Shown here: one piece after another, positions 7,534 through 16,035 of the stretch | How positions within the stretch are numbered: position 1 is the first letter of the stretch | How the letters are laid out: every line of letters starts with the position of its first letter | NCBI GenBank assembly: GCA_030697205.1 | Contig: JAUYQP010000044.1 | Coordinates: forward strand, 1 to 45,914 | Direction of reading: 5' to 3' | DNA length: 45,914 nucleotides | DNA from: Mycobacteriales bacterium | GTDB lineage: Bacteria; Actinomycetota; Actinomycetes; Mycobacteriales; SCTD01 | Program-made: the position numbers and the translations under genes | The notes under the pieces: model-generated | Seen by the model: the letters and a program-made list of their open reading frames with translations, nothing else | Told to the model about the DNA's origin: nothing | Database searches by the model: none

Positions 7534-8442
7534 TTGGGGTGGTGACCGTTGCCAGCTCGCGTCCGGGTCGGTGCGCACGGCCTGCTCGCCCGGCGCCAGG
7601 TCGGCGAGCTGTCGCAGGCTCGGTGCGGCACGGACCACGTGCGCGAGGTGCACGGTCAGCAGCTCTGCGGGGACATGGCCGGGGGTTCCGCAGTGCACGG
7701 TCCAGGTGTCGGACTCGCGCGCGGCCGACAGGACCGGGTCGCCGCGCCGTACGACGTGGGTGCACGACATGACGGGATGCTCGGGCGGCTCGGCGAAGAC
7801 CCAGTCCGGGTCGACGCTCACACCGCCCGTGTGGCGGAGCTGCTCGCGCCAGGCCGGAGGCTGCAGCTCGTCGAGGGCATCGGGCGCGCCGGGCTGCCAC
7901 GCGAAGACCCCCGAGGTGCTGGGCCACACGACGACCAGCGCCTCCGGGCGGGCCCGGTGGAACCACCCCGCCCAGGTCACGGTGTCGGCGAGCGCGGCGT
8001 CGGCAAGTCGCTCCAGCACGACAGGTACGCCGCCAAGCACCCCCTCGAGGACGTCCCCGGCGGCGTAGCGCCGACCGGCCATCACCCGCTGGGCGACGTC
8101 GTTGAGCGCGTGGTGCATCAGCTGCGGGTCGAGCCCGGACATGAGCAGCTCGGGGTGGCCGGCGCGGTGCCCGAGACCCACGGTGTAGGCGAACGCCACC
8201 GTCTCGTGGTCCTCACCGTGGTGGGAGCTGTCACCGGCGTGGTCGTGCCCGGGGTCGCTGCAGGCGACCTCGTCGGAGACCAGCGTGACCTGCCAGCCGT
8301 GCTGCAGCACGGTGTCGATGAGCCGCCGGTCCATCGCGTCGTAGGGACCCTCGGGCCGGCACACGTGGCAGTCGCACCCTGCCGCTGCGGGCAGCGGCCC
8401 CATCCACGCGGGCTCGGACCGGTCGCGTCGTCTCCTGAGCAC
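7528..8442 (-). CDS. DUF4262 domain-containing protein
   Basis: This 304-residue protein of unknown function has the DUF4262 layout. An N-terminal CDCHVC cysteine cluster (about residues 23-28) precedes a helix around DAMDRRLIDTVLQHGW. A histidine/aspartate-rich stretch follows (GHDHAG, then SHHGEDHE), then the FAYTVGLGHRAGHPELLMSGL core, with MHHALNDV after it. The C-terminal half repeats a similar theme with VWPSTSGVFAWQPG. The metal-binding look of the cysteine and histidine clusters is an observation, not proof of a metalloprotein. The start is a GTG at 8442 with CATGAT 6 nt upstream as a possible -10. No signal peptide is present. Confidence 0.85.
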   Translation of the reverse strand: MLRRRRDRSEPAWMGPLPAAAGCDCHVCRPEGPYDAMDRRLIDTVLQHGWQVTLVSDEVACSDPGHDHAGDSSHHGEDHETVAFAYTVGLGHRAGHPELLMSGLDPQLMHHALNDVAQRVMAGRRYAAGDVLEGVLGGVPVVLERLADAALADTVTWAGWFHRARPEALVVVWPSTSGVFAWQPGAPDALDELQPPAWREQLRHTGGVSVDPDWVFAEPPEHPVMSCTHVVRRGDPVLSAARESDTWTVHCGTPGHVPAELLTVHLAHVVRAAPSLRQLADLAPGEQAVRTDPDASWQRSPPQR

Positions 8443-8496
8443 GCGGTCATCATGCCCGCGCGGCGGCGGTGGACCCGCCGCCGTCCACAGGCTCGG

Positions 8497-8940
8497 TCAG
8501 GCGGCGATGGGCTCGCGGGTGCGTGAGCGGGCCGCGAGCGTCAGCGCGAGGCCGACGAGGGCCAAGACGATGACAGCGGACTCAGACACGGCAGACAGCA
8601 CCGCTCCCTCGGCCTCCCACGTCTCCTGGAAGCCCGGCTCGGGGAAACCCGGGATCGGCAGCGGCTTGTAGCGGCTGTAGACGAGCGGCCCGAGCGACAC
8701 CACCCCGTAGCCGAGGGAGGCGAGCCACACCAGCGGGTCCAGTCGACCGAGCGAGCGGACGAGCGGCGTCAGGACTGCCGCTGCGAGCACGAGGCCGCCG
8801 ATGCCCTGCAGGACGAACTGGCCGCGCAAGCTCAACGGACTGCCGATGTCGGCGTAGTTGGGCGAGATCTTCAGATGGACGATCGCCACGACGGCGAGGG
8901 CCAGGGCCAACAGGACACGGACACCGGTGATCACGGGCAT
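8497..8940 (-). CDS. Small integral membrane protein
   Basis: This 147-residue protein has about four membrane segments: residues 5-22, 46-62, 74-88 and 118-138. Between segments one and two lies the polar motif SPNYADIGSPLSLRGQF. A proline-rich loop (KPLPIPGFPEPGFQ) follows segment three. Topology and length suggest a small polytopic protein, not a transporter. It starts 27 bp after the arginine deiminase stop on the same strand, so it is probably the last gene of that operon. I do not recognise the family. Confidence 0.7.
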   Translation of the reverse strand: MPVITGVRVLLALALAVVAIVHLKISPNYADIGSPLSLRGQFVLQGIGGLVLAAAVLTPLVRSLGRLDPLVWLASLGYGVVSLGPLVYSRYKPLPIPGFPEPGFQETWEAEGAVLSAVSESAVIVLALVGLALTLAARSRTREPIAA

Positions 8941-8967
8941 GTGTTCGTCGTACTCCCCCCTTGCAGT

Positions 8968-10173
8968 TCAGTCCAGGGGGTCGCGCAGCACCGGGCAGGA
9001 CATGCAACGGGGTCCACCGCGGCCCGAACCGAGCTCCGAGCCGGCGATGCGGACGACCTCGATGCCAGCCGCCTCGAGCGCGGCATTGGTGACGGTGTTT
9101 CGCTCGTAGGCGACGACCAGACCGGGCGCGATCGCGAGGGTGTTGTTGCCGTCGTCCCACTGCTCGCGCTCGGCGGTGACCGGGTCGAGGCCGGTGTCGA
9201 CGGTGCGCAGCCGGTCGATCTGCATGGCCTTCGCGGCGGCGTCGAGGAAGGGCTGGGGCGCGTCGACGGCGACCCCGCCGTCGCCGTCGGAGGTGACAGT
9301 GAAGGCCATCAGGGTGTCGGCGACGGCCGGGAACATCACGACCGCGTCGACGTCGACCATCGTGCAGACGGTGTCGAGGTGCATCGTCGCGCGCTCCTGC
9401 GCGATCGGGACCGCAAGCACGGTGTGGGCGACACCGCTCGCGAAGGCGCGCAGCGCGAAGGCCTCCACCCCGGCGGGGGTGGTGCGCTGGCCGACACCGA
9501 CCGCGACGACGCCCGGCGCGAGCAGCAGCACGTCGCCGCCCTCGAACCACGCCTCCTCCTTGGACCCGCCGTAGAGCAGCGGGGTCCCGGCGAAGCGCGG
9601 GTGGTGGCGCAGGATCGCGCCGGTCAGGGTGGTCTCGCGCTGCCGCGCCGGCATCGAGGGCCGGGTCACCGCGACGTGGTCGGCGACCCACACCGACGAG
9701 TCGCGGGTGAACAGCAGGTTGGGCAGAGGGGGTACGACGAAGTCGCCCGGACCCGCCATGCGCGAGACGACGCCCTCCGGTCCGGTGCGGGGCAGCTCCT
9801 CGTGGGTGAGGCCGGCGCAGAGGTGGTCGGCGAGCTCGTCGCTCGCCAGGTCGAGCAGCCAGCGGTGCAGCGACGTCGCGAGCGCGGGCCCGACGACCTG
9901 CGCGGACACCGCGGCGTGCACTGCCTCGGCCCGCGCCTCGGCGACCTCGAGCGCCTCGACGAGCAGGTCGGCGAGGTAGAGCACCTCGACGTCGCGGTCG
10001 CGCAGCGCCTGCGCGAACCCGTCGTGCTCCTCCTGGGCGCGCGACACCCAGGGCAGGCCGTCGAAGAGCAGGTCGGCGTTGTTGCGCGGCGTGAGCCGTG
10101 ACAGCTCCGCGCCGGGCCGGTGGAGCAGGACGGTGCGCAGCCGTCCGGTCTCTGACGTCACGAGGTGCGGCAC
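8968..10173 (-). CDS. arcA: Arginine deiminase
   Basis: This enzyme converts L-arginine to L-citrulline and ammonia, the first step of the arginine deiminase pathway. The 401-residue protein shows the pentein-fold signatures: an FTRDSSVWV strand, [10 protein letters not shown] with the substrate-binding Glu and Asp, [11 protein letters not shown] with the catalytic His, and a C-terminal RCMSCPVLR where Cys390 is the nucleophile by family alignment. The start is the GTG at 10173, giving the normal N-terminus ([19 protein letters not shown]); the longer frame upstream reads through the previous gene. It lies 10 bp downstream of the diiron-oxygenase-like gene. Partner genes of the classical pathway (arcB, arcC, arcD) are absent from the window. 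Confidence 0.95.
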   Translation of the reverse strand: MPHLVTSETGRLRTVLLHRPGAELSRLTPRNNADLLFDGLPWVSRAQEEHDGFAQALRDRDVEVLYLADLLVEALEVAEARAEAVHAAVSAQVVGPALATSLHRWLLDLASDELADHLCAGLTHEELPRTGPEGVVSRMAGPGDFVVPPLPNLLFTRDSSVWVADHVAVTRPSMPARQRETTLTGAILRHHPRFAGTPLLYGGSKEEAWFEGGDVLLLAPGVVAVGVGQRTTPAGVEAFALRAFASGVAHTVLAVPIAQERATMHLDTVCTMVDVDAVVMFPAVADTLMAFTVTSDGDGGVAVDAPQPFLDAAAKAMQIDRLRTVDTGLDPVTAEREQWDDGNNTLAIAPGLVVAYERNTVTNAALEAAGIEVVRIAGSELGSGRGGPRCMSCPVLRDPLD

Positions 10174-10183
10174 GGACCGAACC

Positions 10184-11143
10184 CTATGCGGCGACGGACT
10201 CCCCGACGAGCGAGCGGCGCACCGCCTCGAAGAAGGCGAGGTTGACCTGCGAGCGCCACCAGGCGCCCTTGACGATCCGCGGACCCCACTCGGGGCGCTC
10301 CGCGACGGTCGGGGCGATGGCCTTGTCGAGCCAGTCCTTGCCGTGGACCGGGTCGACCTCGGCGTGCTCGACGTAGAACGGGTAGGCGTCGGCGGGGGCC
10401 CCGAGCCGGTCGAAGGCCTGCAGCACCAATCGGCAGCGCGGGCCGGCCTGCAGCTCGAGCAGTCCGAGCGCGCCGAGCATCTCCGGCTGCAGCCAGCGGT
10501 TGGTCGCGAGCAGGCCACCGAGCGCCGCGCGCTCCAGCGCCTCGACCGGCATCTGGGACCGCGGGACGCGCGGCATGTCGAGCGCGGCGACGAGCCGGTC
10601 GTGCAGGACGGTGTGAACACCGTCGGGGTCGCCTTGCCCCATCTCGTCCCAGTAGTTCTTGCCGAGCTCCAGCTTGGCGCTGCCGGCGAGCCCGACCTGG
10701 CAGACCGCGACGAGGTCGTCGAAGCCGCCGTCGGGGCCGCCTTCCAGAGCGAGGAAGTCGACCAGCTCGGCCCAACCCGCGTCCTTGGCGAGCCACCGGT
10801 AGGCGTCGGGCAGCCGGTCCTTCGCGGCGATGACGCGCATCGCCTTCACGGCCTCGTCAGCGGTGGTCGTCGTACGCAGGGTCTCGGCGGTCTCCCACGC
10901 TGCCTCGAGCTCGACCAGCCACTCGGCCTCGAGCCGGGCCTTGACCGCGGCGACCTCCGGCGCGTGCTGGTGGCGCGCCGCGTCACCGACGACCTCGAGC
11001 GGGGCGGTGTGCAGGTCGTAGACGGCCAGCAGCGTGAGGAAGCGGTCGCGGCGGTCGACCGGGGTCGCACCGGTGAGCCCGGTCAGGTCGCCCGAGGCGA
11101 GCGCTCGTGCGAGCACCTGCGCGAGTGAGGTGAGCGGGGTCAT
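10184..11143 (-). CDS. Iron-containing redox enzyme, haem-oxygenase-like diiron family
   Basis: This 319-residue helical protein belongs to the haem-oxygenase-like (Haem_oxygenas_2) group. Candidate iron ligands are visible: Glu167 in NYWDEMG, His177, Glu230 in LGLLELQAG, and the cluster His260-Asp264-His267 in [10 protein letters not shown]; Glu134 may be a further ligand. The order and spacing resemble what I recall for the diiron N-oxygenase SznF. The start is the ATG at 11143, because AGGAGG lies 5 nt upstream; the 14-residue upstream extension is rejected. It heads an operon with arginine deiminase 10 bp downstream and a small membrane protein after it. The substrate is unknown; arginine or a relative is suggested only by the neighbour. 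Confidence 0.85.
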   Translation of the reverse strand: MTPLTSLAQVLARALASGDLTGLTGATPVDRRDRFLTLLAVYDLHTAPLEVVGDAARHQHAPEVAAVKARLEAEWLVELEAAWETAETLRTTTTADEAVKAMRVIAAKDRLPDAYRWLAKDAGWAELVDFLALEGGPDGGFDDLVAVCQVGLAGSAKLELGKNYWDEMGQGDPDGVHTVLHDRLVAALDMPRVPRSQMPVEALERAALGGLLATNRWLQPEMLGALGLLELQAGPRCRLVLQAFDRLGAPADAYPFYVEHAEVDPVHGKDWLDKAIAPTVAERPEWGPRIVKGAWWRSQVNLAFFEAVRRSLVGESVAA

Positions 11144-11267
11144 GGCGTCCTCCTGGTCCGAGCACTGCGCAGCGGCGAGCAGCACTCCGCCTGTGCCCGC
11201 ACCGCGGTGACTGAACCGTCACTGCTCCGTGCGGGTGACGGGCACAGACAGGGGTGTTCCGGGCGAC

Positions 11268-11273
11268 TAGCGT
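11268..11273 (+). promoter_or_regulatory. Probable -10 hexamer for the PAS-like gene
   Basis: TAGCGT lies 10 nt before the ATG at 11284, predicting a leaderless or very short-leader mRNA. This supports ATG 11284 over the GTG at 11254, which lies upstream of the hexamer. Confidence 0.42.
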
Positions 11274-11283
11274 GCCGGGCCTG

Positions 11284-11793
11284 ATGGTGCGACTGCTCGC
11301 CGCCGGGGGGACCGGGACCAGTCAGCACGACCGCGCGGTCGTGCTGCGCCTGCCGCTGCGCGCCCTCGAGCCCCGCGACCTGGCGCCCGCGCCCACGGGC
11401 GCGCCGCTGCCCCGCACCCTCGATCTCGAGCCGGGCACGCTGCTGCCGTGGCTGTCGGCCGTGGCCTCGTCGGAGGACGCCTGCCTCGTCGTCGACGCCG
11501 AGGGTCGGCTCGCCGCGGTCAGCGACGCTGCTGCCGTGCTGCTCGACCTCGACGACCACCAGGTGGGGGCCCGCCTCGCCGACCTCGTCTGCGCCGTGGA
11601 CTTCTCGCTCGGGGCGCGGCCCCAGCCCGACCAGCGACACAGCCTCGCCCCCCTGCAGGCGCTCGAGTCCGGACGCACCGCCCGCGCGCTGCTGCGGGTC
11701 CGCCACCGTGACGCCGCCCTCGTCACCCTCGACGTCGTGAGCTCGCCGCTGGCCCGCGGGGTCGGGTCGCTGACGTTCCTCCAGCAGGTCTAG
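11284..11793 (+). CDS. PAS-like domain protein
   Basis: This 169-residue protein has a variable proline-rich N-terminus and a PAS-like core from about residue 55. In the core, ACLVVDAEGRLAAVSDAAAVLLDL matches the typical first strands and helix of a PAS fold, and GARLADLVCAVDF matches the next helix. The end, VTLDVVSSPLARGVGSLTFLQQV, resembles the final PAS strands. No output domain follows, so it may act as a stand-alone sensor or partner protein. A GTG at 11254 would add ten residues but is placed before the probable -10. The 3' end overlaps larC by 4 bp on the opposite strand. Confidence 0.7.
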   Translation: MVRLLAAGGTGTSQHDRAVVLRLPLRALEPRDLAPAPTGAPLPRTLDLEPGTLLPWLSAVASSEDACLVVDAEGRLAAVSDAAAVLLDLDDHQVGARLADLVCAVDFSLGARPQPDQRHSLAPLQALESGRTARALLRVRHRDAALVTLDVVSSPLARGVGSLTFLQQV

Positions 11794-12950
11794 CCGCTCA
11801 CCCGCCGCGCCTGCTCCAGCACCTCGCGGACGGGACGACCCAGGGCGAGCGACGCGGCGACGACGTCGTCGTACTCCGGCATCCGGTTGACCACCTGCCC
11901 GTCGAGGCTCGCGGTCTTCACCCTGATGCGCTGCCCCTCCACGTCGACGACGGACTCGCTGCGGGCGAGCGCGGTCTTCGCGACCCGGCTCTCGCGCAGC
12001 CCGATCGTGGTGGTCTCGGTGAAGACGACCCGTCGGACCTCGGATGCGACCGCGTCGGTGCACAGCACCGACAGGGTGTGGGCCGGGCGCCCCTTCTTCA
12101 TGAGGATCGGGGTGAGCCACGCGTCGGAGGCCCCGGCCGCGAGCAGTCGCCGAAGCACCTCGGGCCACAGCCGCGGGTCGAGGTCGTCGACGTTGGTCTC
12201 GAGCACCAGCGCCATCAGGTCACCGGCCGGCTCACCGGTCGGGGTGCCGAGGAGCAGGCGTACGACGTTGGGCGCCTCGGCCGGGTCGCGCCCCCCGGCG
12301 CCGGTGCCGCTCGTGGTGAGGACCATGGAGGGGAGTACGCCGAAGCCGGTGGCCGCCGCCTTCACCACCGCGAGGCCGGTCGGTGTCGCGGCCTCGTGCG
12401 GGACCGCCCCGGCGACGACGGGCACGCCGGTGGCCAGCGCCACGACGGCGGGGACGGGCACGGGGACCGGGCCGTGGGCGGTGCGGGCGGTGCCGCTGCC
12501 CAGCGCGACGGGGGAGCAGGTGAGCGCGTCGAGCCCGAGGGCCGTCAGTCCCGCCGCCGCGCCGACGACGTCGGCGATCGCGTCGAGAGCGCCGACCTCG
12601 TGGAAGTGCACGTCGTCGGGGTGGGTGCCGTGGACCGCTGCCTCGGCCTCGGCGAGCAGCGTGAAAGCCCGGGTCGCGAGGGCGCGCACGGGCGGGTCGA
12701 GGTCGGCCGCGTCGAGCAGGGCCCGGACGTCGACCCAGCTGCGGGAGGTCGCGCTGTCGGCGACCTCGACGTGGACACGCGTCGCGGCCAGCCCGCCGCG
12801 GGTGACCTGCTCGACCCGTAGCGCGACCGGCTCGGGGCTCACCGCGTCGACGGCCCGCTGCAGGACCGCGACGTCGACGCCCGCGCCGACGAGGGCGCCG
12901 AGCAGCATGTCGCCCGACACCCCGGCGGAGCAGTCGAGCCAGCCGATCAC
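11790..12950 (-). CDS. larC: Nickel-pincer cofactor biosynthesis protein LarC
   Basis: LarC inserts nickel into the pyridinium bis-thiocarboxylate precursor in a CTP-dependent reaction to complete the nickel-pincer cofactor used by lactate racemase and relatives. The 386-residue protein contains the family landmarks: IGWLDCSAGVSGDMLLGAL at the start, HFHEVGALDAIADVVG, PHEAATPTGLAVVKA, and ETNVDDLDPRLWPEVL followed by LMKKGRPAHTL. It is one uninterrupted frame, unlike Lactiplantibacillus, where larC is made by a programmed frameshift. The start is a GTG at 12950; the in-frame upstream extension is a shadow of larB. It begins 7 bp after the larB stop and is surely co-transcribed. Confidence 0.93.
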   Translation of the reverse strand: MIGWLDCSAGVSGDMLLGALVGAGVDVAVLQRAVDAVSPEPVALRVEQVTRGGLAATRVHVEVADSATSRSWVDVRALLDAADLDPPVRALATRAFTLLAEAEAAVHGTHPDDVHFHEVGALDAIADVVGAAAGLTALGLDALTCSPVALGSGTARTAHGPVPVPVPAVVALATGVPVVAGAVPHEAATPTGLAVVKAAATGFGVLPSMVLTTSGTGAGGRDPAEAPNVVRLLLGTPTGEPAGDLMALVLETNVDDLDPRLWPEVLRRLLAAGASDAWLTPILMKKGRPAHTLSVLCTDAVASEVRRVVFTETTTIGLRESRVAKTALARSESVVDVEGQRIRVKTASLDGQVVNRMPEYDDVVAASLALGRPVREVLEQARRVSG

Positions 12951-12957
12951 GGGGCGG

Positions 12958-13710
12958 TCATCTCGGCGCTGCCCGCCGCGCGACCCGGGCCGCGAAGACG
13001 CCGGCGCCGAAGCCGTTGTCGATGTTGACGACGCTGACGCCGGGTGCGCAGGAGTTGAGCATCGCGAGCAGTGCGGCGAGCCCACCCAGGCTCGCGCCGT
13101 AGCCGACGCTCGTCGGCACCGCGACCATCGGCGTCCCGACGAGCCCACCGACGACGGACGGGAGCGCTCCCTCCATGCCCGCGACCACGACGAGGCAGTC
13201 GGCGGTGTCGAGCGCCTCGCGCGCGGCGATCAGGCGGTGCAGCCCGGCGACGCCGACGTCGTCGACGCGTGTCACCTGCGCCCCGAAGACGCGGGCGGTG
13301 AGAGCTGCCTCGGCGGCGACCGGCCCGTCGCTGGTGCCTGCCGCGAGGACCGCGACGACACCGCGCGGCTCGGGCAGGTCGCCGACCGCGACGGTGCTGC
13401 CGGCGGGCCCCGGCTCGACGGTGCACGCCCACCGGTCCGCGAGCGCGTCGGCGGTCTCCTGGGTCGCGCGGGTGACGAGGACCGCGCGGCCGCCCTGCAG
13501 CGCACCCACGATGTCGAGCACCTGCGCCGTCGTCTTGCCGGCGCCGTAGACGACCTCGGGGTCGCCCGTGCGCAAGCCGCGGTGGAGGTCGACGAGGGAG
13601 TGCGCGAGGTCCTCGTAGGGCTTGCTCACCAGCCGGTCGAGCGCGTCCACCGGCGGCGTCGCCCCGGCTGCGACCGCCTCCAGCAGGCGGCTCACCTCGT
13701 CGCGGTCCAC
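12958..13710 (-). CDS. larB: Nickel-pincer cofactor biosynthesis protein LarB
   Basis: LarB carboxylates nicotinic acid adenine dinucleotide and hydrolyses the phosphoanhydride, the first step of nickel-pincer cofactor synthesis. The protein is 250 residues. Its N-terminal half has the PEVVYGAGKT segment. The PurE-like C-terminal half has VVAGMEGALPSVVGGL, VPTSVGYGASLGG and LNSCAPGVSVVNIDNGFGAG, all diagnostic. The GTG start at 13710 has a -10 hexamer 7 nt upstream, giving a leaderless larBC mRNA. No larE (sulfur donor) or larA-like racemase lies in the window. Confidence 0.94.
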   Translation of the reverse strand: MDRDEVSRLLEAVAAGATPPVDALDRLVSKPYEDLAHSLVDLHRGLRTGDPEVVYGAGKTTAQVLDIVGALQGGRAVLVTRATQETADALADRWACTVEPGPAGSTVAVGDLPEPRGVVAVLAAGTSDGPVAAEAALTARVFGAQVTRVDDVGVAGLHRLIAAREALDTADCLVVVAGMEGALPSVVGGLVGTPMVAVPTSVGYGASLGGLAALLAMLNSCAPGVSVVNIDNGFGAGVFAARVARRAAPR

Positions 13711-13717
13711 GTTGCGC

Positions 13718-13723
13718 AGGCTA
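13718..13723 (-). promoter_or_regulatory. Probable -10 hexamer, leaderless, for larBC
   Basis: On the minus strand TAGCCT is followed by 7 nt and the GTG at 13710. It lies just 12 bp after the stop of the gene at 13735-14034 on the same strand, so larBC appears to have its own promoter. Confidence 0.5.
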
Positions 13724-13734
13724 GTGCGGTTGCG

Positions 13735-14034
13735 TCAGTCGACGGCGAAGGAGAGCAGGTAGAGCCCGACGAGCAGCGCTCCGCCCACGAGGAGGACCCA
13801 GCGGGCGAGACCGAGGCGCCAGCGCACCCCGTCGAGCTCCTCGGCCGTCAGTCCGCGGCGGTGGACCAGCTGCCAGCCCGCGATGAAGACGCCCACGGCC
13901 ATCAGGCCGGCGAACGACCAGGCGCCCTGCAGGGCAACTGCGACGCCCATCGCGCCGCACGTGAGGACGAAGCCGGCCCGCAGTGCCTGCAGCCAGCCCG
14001 GCGCCTCGGCGCCTGTCCGTCGTACCTGGTCCAC
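13735..14034 (-). CDS. Small membrane protein, 99 aa
   Basis: This short protein has three hydrophobic segments: about residues 19-36, 40-57 and 76-97. A basic amphipathic linker WQLVHRRGLTAEELDGVRWRLG lies between the second and third. There is no signal peptidase site, so an integral membrane location is likely. It starts at a GTG at 14034, 43 bp from the divergent DUF4446 gene, so the two share an upstream region. The function is unknown. Confidence 0.65.
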   Translation of the reverse strand: MDQVRRTGAEAPGWLQALRAGFVLTCGAMGVAVALQGAWSFAGLMAVGVFIAGWQLVHRRGLTAEELDGVRWRLGLARWVLLVGGALLVGLYLLSFAVD

Positions 14035-14065
14035 GTCGTGGCACTACCCGGCACGGGTCGACCGC

Positions 14066-14071
14066 TACCCT
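14066..14071 (+). promoter_or_regulatory. Probable -10 hexamer, leaderless, for the DUF4446 gene
   Basis: TACCCT is followed by 6 nt and the GTG at 14078. This spacing decides the start codon against the longer frame that begins at 13883. Confidence 0.55.
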
Positions 14072-14077
14072 CGGGCT

Positions 14078-14626
14078 GTGCTCCTCGACGACAGCTCCCT
14101 CGAGGTCGTCGCCCTTGTCGCTGCCGGGGTCGCCGTCCTGTCCCTCGGCCTCGCGCTCGCGCTGCTCGTGCGCGTCGGCCGCCTGCGCAAGGCCTACGAC
14201 ACGCTCGTCGGCGAGGATGCCAGCGCGAGCTTCGTCGAGGCGATCGCCACGCAGCACAAGGAGTCCGAGGGCCTGCGCCGTGACGTGACGATGCTGCGCG
14301 AGGACCTCGCCGCCGCGCGCGCGGACCTGTCCGACGCGTTGCGCCACGTGGCCGTCGTCCGCTACGACGCCTTCGGCGACATGGGCGGGCGGCTGTCGTT
14401 CTCCGCCGCGCTGCTCGACGACGCCGGTGACGGCCTCGTGCTCACCTCGATCAACGGCCGCTCCGAGACCCGCACCTACGCCAAGGGCGTCAAGGGCGGC
14501 GCCTCCGGCCACTCGCTGTCGCCGGAGGAGGAGCAGGCGATCGGCTACGCGACCCGCACCGTCGCTCGGCCCGCCGACGAGGACGCCGACCTCCCTGCCG
14601 CCCCCCGCCGCAGCCGCCGCCGCTGA
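14078..14626 (+). CDS. DUF4446 family membrane-anchored protein
   Basis: This 182-residue protein has one N-terminal membrane segment (about residues 9-30), a basic stop-transfer stretch, a coiled-coil-like helix (about residues 50-85) and the DUF4446 core. The core is recognised by VVRYDAFGDMGGRLSFS, DDAGDGLVLTSINGR, ETRTYAK and LSPEEEQAI. The C-terminus is basic (RRSRRR). The family is widespread in Actinobacteria and Firmicutes; its role is unknown. The soluble part should face the cytoplasm given the charge distribution. The GTG at 14078 was chosen because of the -10 element just upstream. Confidence 0.88.
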   Translation: MLLDDSSLEVVALVAAGVAVLSLGLALALLVRVGRLRKAYDTLVGEDASASFVEAIATQHKESEGLRRDVTMLREDLAAARADLSDALRHVAVVRYDAFGDMGGRLSFSAALLDDAGDGLVLTSINGRSETRTYAKGVKGGASGHSLSPEEEQAIGYATRTVARPADEDADLPAAPRRSRRR

Positions 14627-14666
14627 CGGCTTCCCCTCGGGGCGTCCCCGGAGGACAGTCGTCGGC

Positions 14667-15284
14667 ATGGGCTTCTACCGCGACCAGGTCGTCCCGCGCA
14701 TCGTCGACAAGGCCTGCGCGATGGGTGACGCACCCGCACTGCGCGACCGCGTCTGCGCGGACCTGCACGGCGAGGTCCTGGAGCTCGGCTTCGGCTCGGG
14801 GCTCAACGTGCCGCACTACCCGCCGGCGGTCACACGGGTCGCGGCGGTCGAGCCCGCCGACGTCGGGTGGAAGCTCGCGGCCAAGCGGCTCGCTGCGACG
14901 ACCACCCGCGTCGAGCGGGCCGGTCTCGACGGGCAGTCGCTGCCCTTCGCCGACGACTCCTTCGACTGCGCGCTGTCCACCTGGACGCTCTGCACGATCC
15001 CGGACGTGGGCCGGGCGCTCGCGGAGGTGCGCCGCGTCCTGCGGCCGGGTGGCACCTTCCACTTCGTCGAGCACGGGCTCGCCCCCGACCCGGAGGTCCA
15101 GGTCTGGCAGCGTCGGCTCGACGGCATCCAGCAGCGAATCGCCGGAGGCTGCCACCTCGACCGGCCCATCGTCGCGCTCGTCACGGGCGCGGGCTTGGAG
15201 ATCAGCCACGTCGAGGAGTTCTATGAGAAGGGCGCGCCGCGCTTCGTCGCGGCCGACGCGCTCGGCGTGGCCGTCAGCCCCTGA
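14667..15284 (+). CDS. Class I SAM-dependent methyltransferase
   Basis: This 205-residue soluble enzyme has the class I motifs in order: VLELGFGSGLNVPHY (motif I, SAM-binding glycine loop), an acidic VEPADVG at the second strand, SLPFADDSFDCALSTWTLC (motif with the Asp contacting the adenine side), RVLRPGGTFHFVEHG (post-motif) and a C-terminal HVEEFYEKG end. This is the UbiE/Methyltransf_11 type that commonly acts on small molecules or lipids; the substrate cannot be read from sequence. The start is the ATG at 14667, with GGAGGA 11 nt upstream. It follows the DUF4446 gene by 40 bp on the same strand. Confidence 0.88.
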   Translation: MGFYRDQVVPRIVDKACAMGDAPALRDRVCADLHGEVLELGFGSGLNVPHYPPAVTRVAAVEPADVGWKLAAKRLAATTTRVERAGLDGQSLPFADDSFDCALSTWTLCTIPDVGRALAEVRRVLRPGGTFHFVEHGLAPDPEVQVWQRRLDGIQQRIAGGCHLDRPIVALVTGAGLEISHVEEFYEKGAPRFVAADALGVAVSP

Positions 15285-15297
15285 GGGGCAGGGCGCG

Positions 15298-15996
15298 TCA
15301 GCCGAACAGGCCGCCGCCCCCGCCGCCGCCGTGGTCGTGCTTGGGCACGACCGGGCCCTCCGACGCCTGCACGACGACGAAGCCCTGGCCGGCGAAGGCG
15401 AGCTGGAACGCCTCCCCGGAGCCGCGACGGATGAGGGCGCCGGCACCGGCGGTGCGGACCAGCCGGGTCTGCAGCGACGAGGACCAGCAGATCGCCGACT
15501 GCAGATCGGCGTACGTCGGGGCCTCCGCGGCGTTGAGCACGACAGGGGTGCCGCACGCGCTGATGACGAGGCGGCCGGTGCCGGTGAACACCATGTTGAA
15601 CACGCCCCCCGACATCACCGAGGCGCCCTCGACCCGGCGGATGTCCCAGGTGAGGCCCGGCTCGAAGGCGAGCACGTTGTCGCCGTTGACGGTCACCGAG
15701 TCGCCGTCGAGGTCGATCATGTGGAGCTCGAAGGCGTCCTGGGCGAGGAAGACGTCGCCCTTGCCGCGGCAGCGCATGAGCGGGACGCCCTCGCCGGTGA
15801 CGACCTTCTTGAGGAAGCGGCCCACGCCGCCGGCTCCCTCGTAGGCGAACTCGACCTGCCCCTGGTAGGCGACCATGGAGCCTTGTCGGGCGAGCAGCTC
15901 GCCGTCGAGGGAGGCCTTGAGGAGCCTGGGGTTCTGCAGGCTGAGGGTCTCGGTGCTGGTGGTCTCGAGGTGGGCCCCGAACAGGTCGCTGCGCAT
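15298..15996 (-). CDS. AIM24 family protein
   Basis: This 232-residue beta-rich protein matches the AIM24/TIM24-like bacterial family: YQGQVEFAYEGAGGVGRFLKKVVTGEG, LMRCRGKGDVFLAQ, LAFEPGLTWDIRRVEGA and SSLQTRLVRTAGAGALIRRGSGEAFQLAFAGQGFVVVQ. It ends in a low-complexity PKHDHGGGGGGGLFG tail, which is common in the family. The function is unknown; a membrane- or tellurium-related role has been proposed for relatives. The ATG at 15996 has CAGATT 6 nt upstream as a possible -10. It is divergent from serS with only 39 bp between them, so the two promoters must overlap closely. Confidence 0.87.
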   Translation of the reverse strand: MRSDLFGAHLETTSTETLSLQNPRLLKASLDGELLARQGSMVAYQGQVEFAYEGAGGVGRFLKKVVTGEGVPLMRCRGKGDVFLAQDAFELHMIDLDGDSVTVNGDNVLAFEPGLTWDIRRVEGASVMSGGVFNMVFTGTGRLVISACGTPVVLNAAEAPTYADLQSAICWSSSLQTRLVRTAGAGALIRRGSGEAFQLAFAGQGFVVVQASEGPVVPKHDHGGGGGGGLFG

Positions 15997-16023
15997 GCCA
16001 CCAATCTGCCATGACACCGCCGG

Positions 16024-16029
16024 TAGCCT
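16024..16029 (+). promoter_or_regulatory. Probable -10 hexamer, leaderless, for serS
   Basis: TAGCCT is followed by 6 nt and the GTG at 16036, within the 39-bp gap shared with the divergent AIM24 gene. Confidence 0.55.
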
Positions 16030-16035
16030 TCGGCC

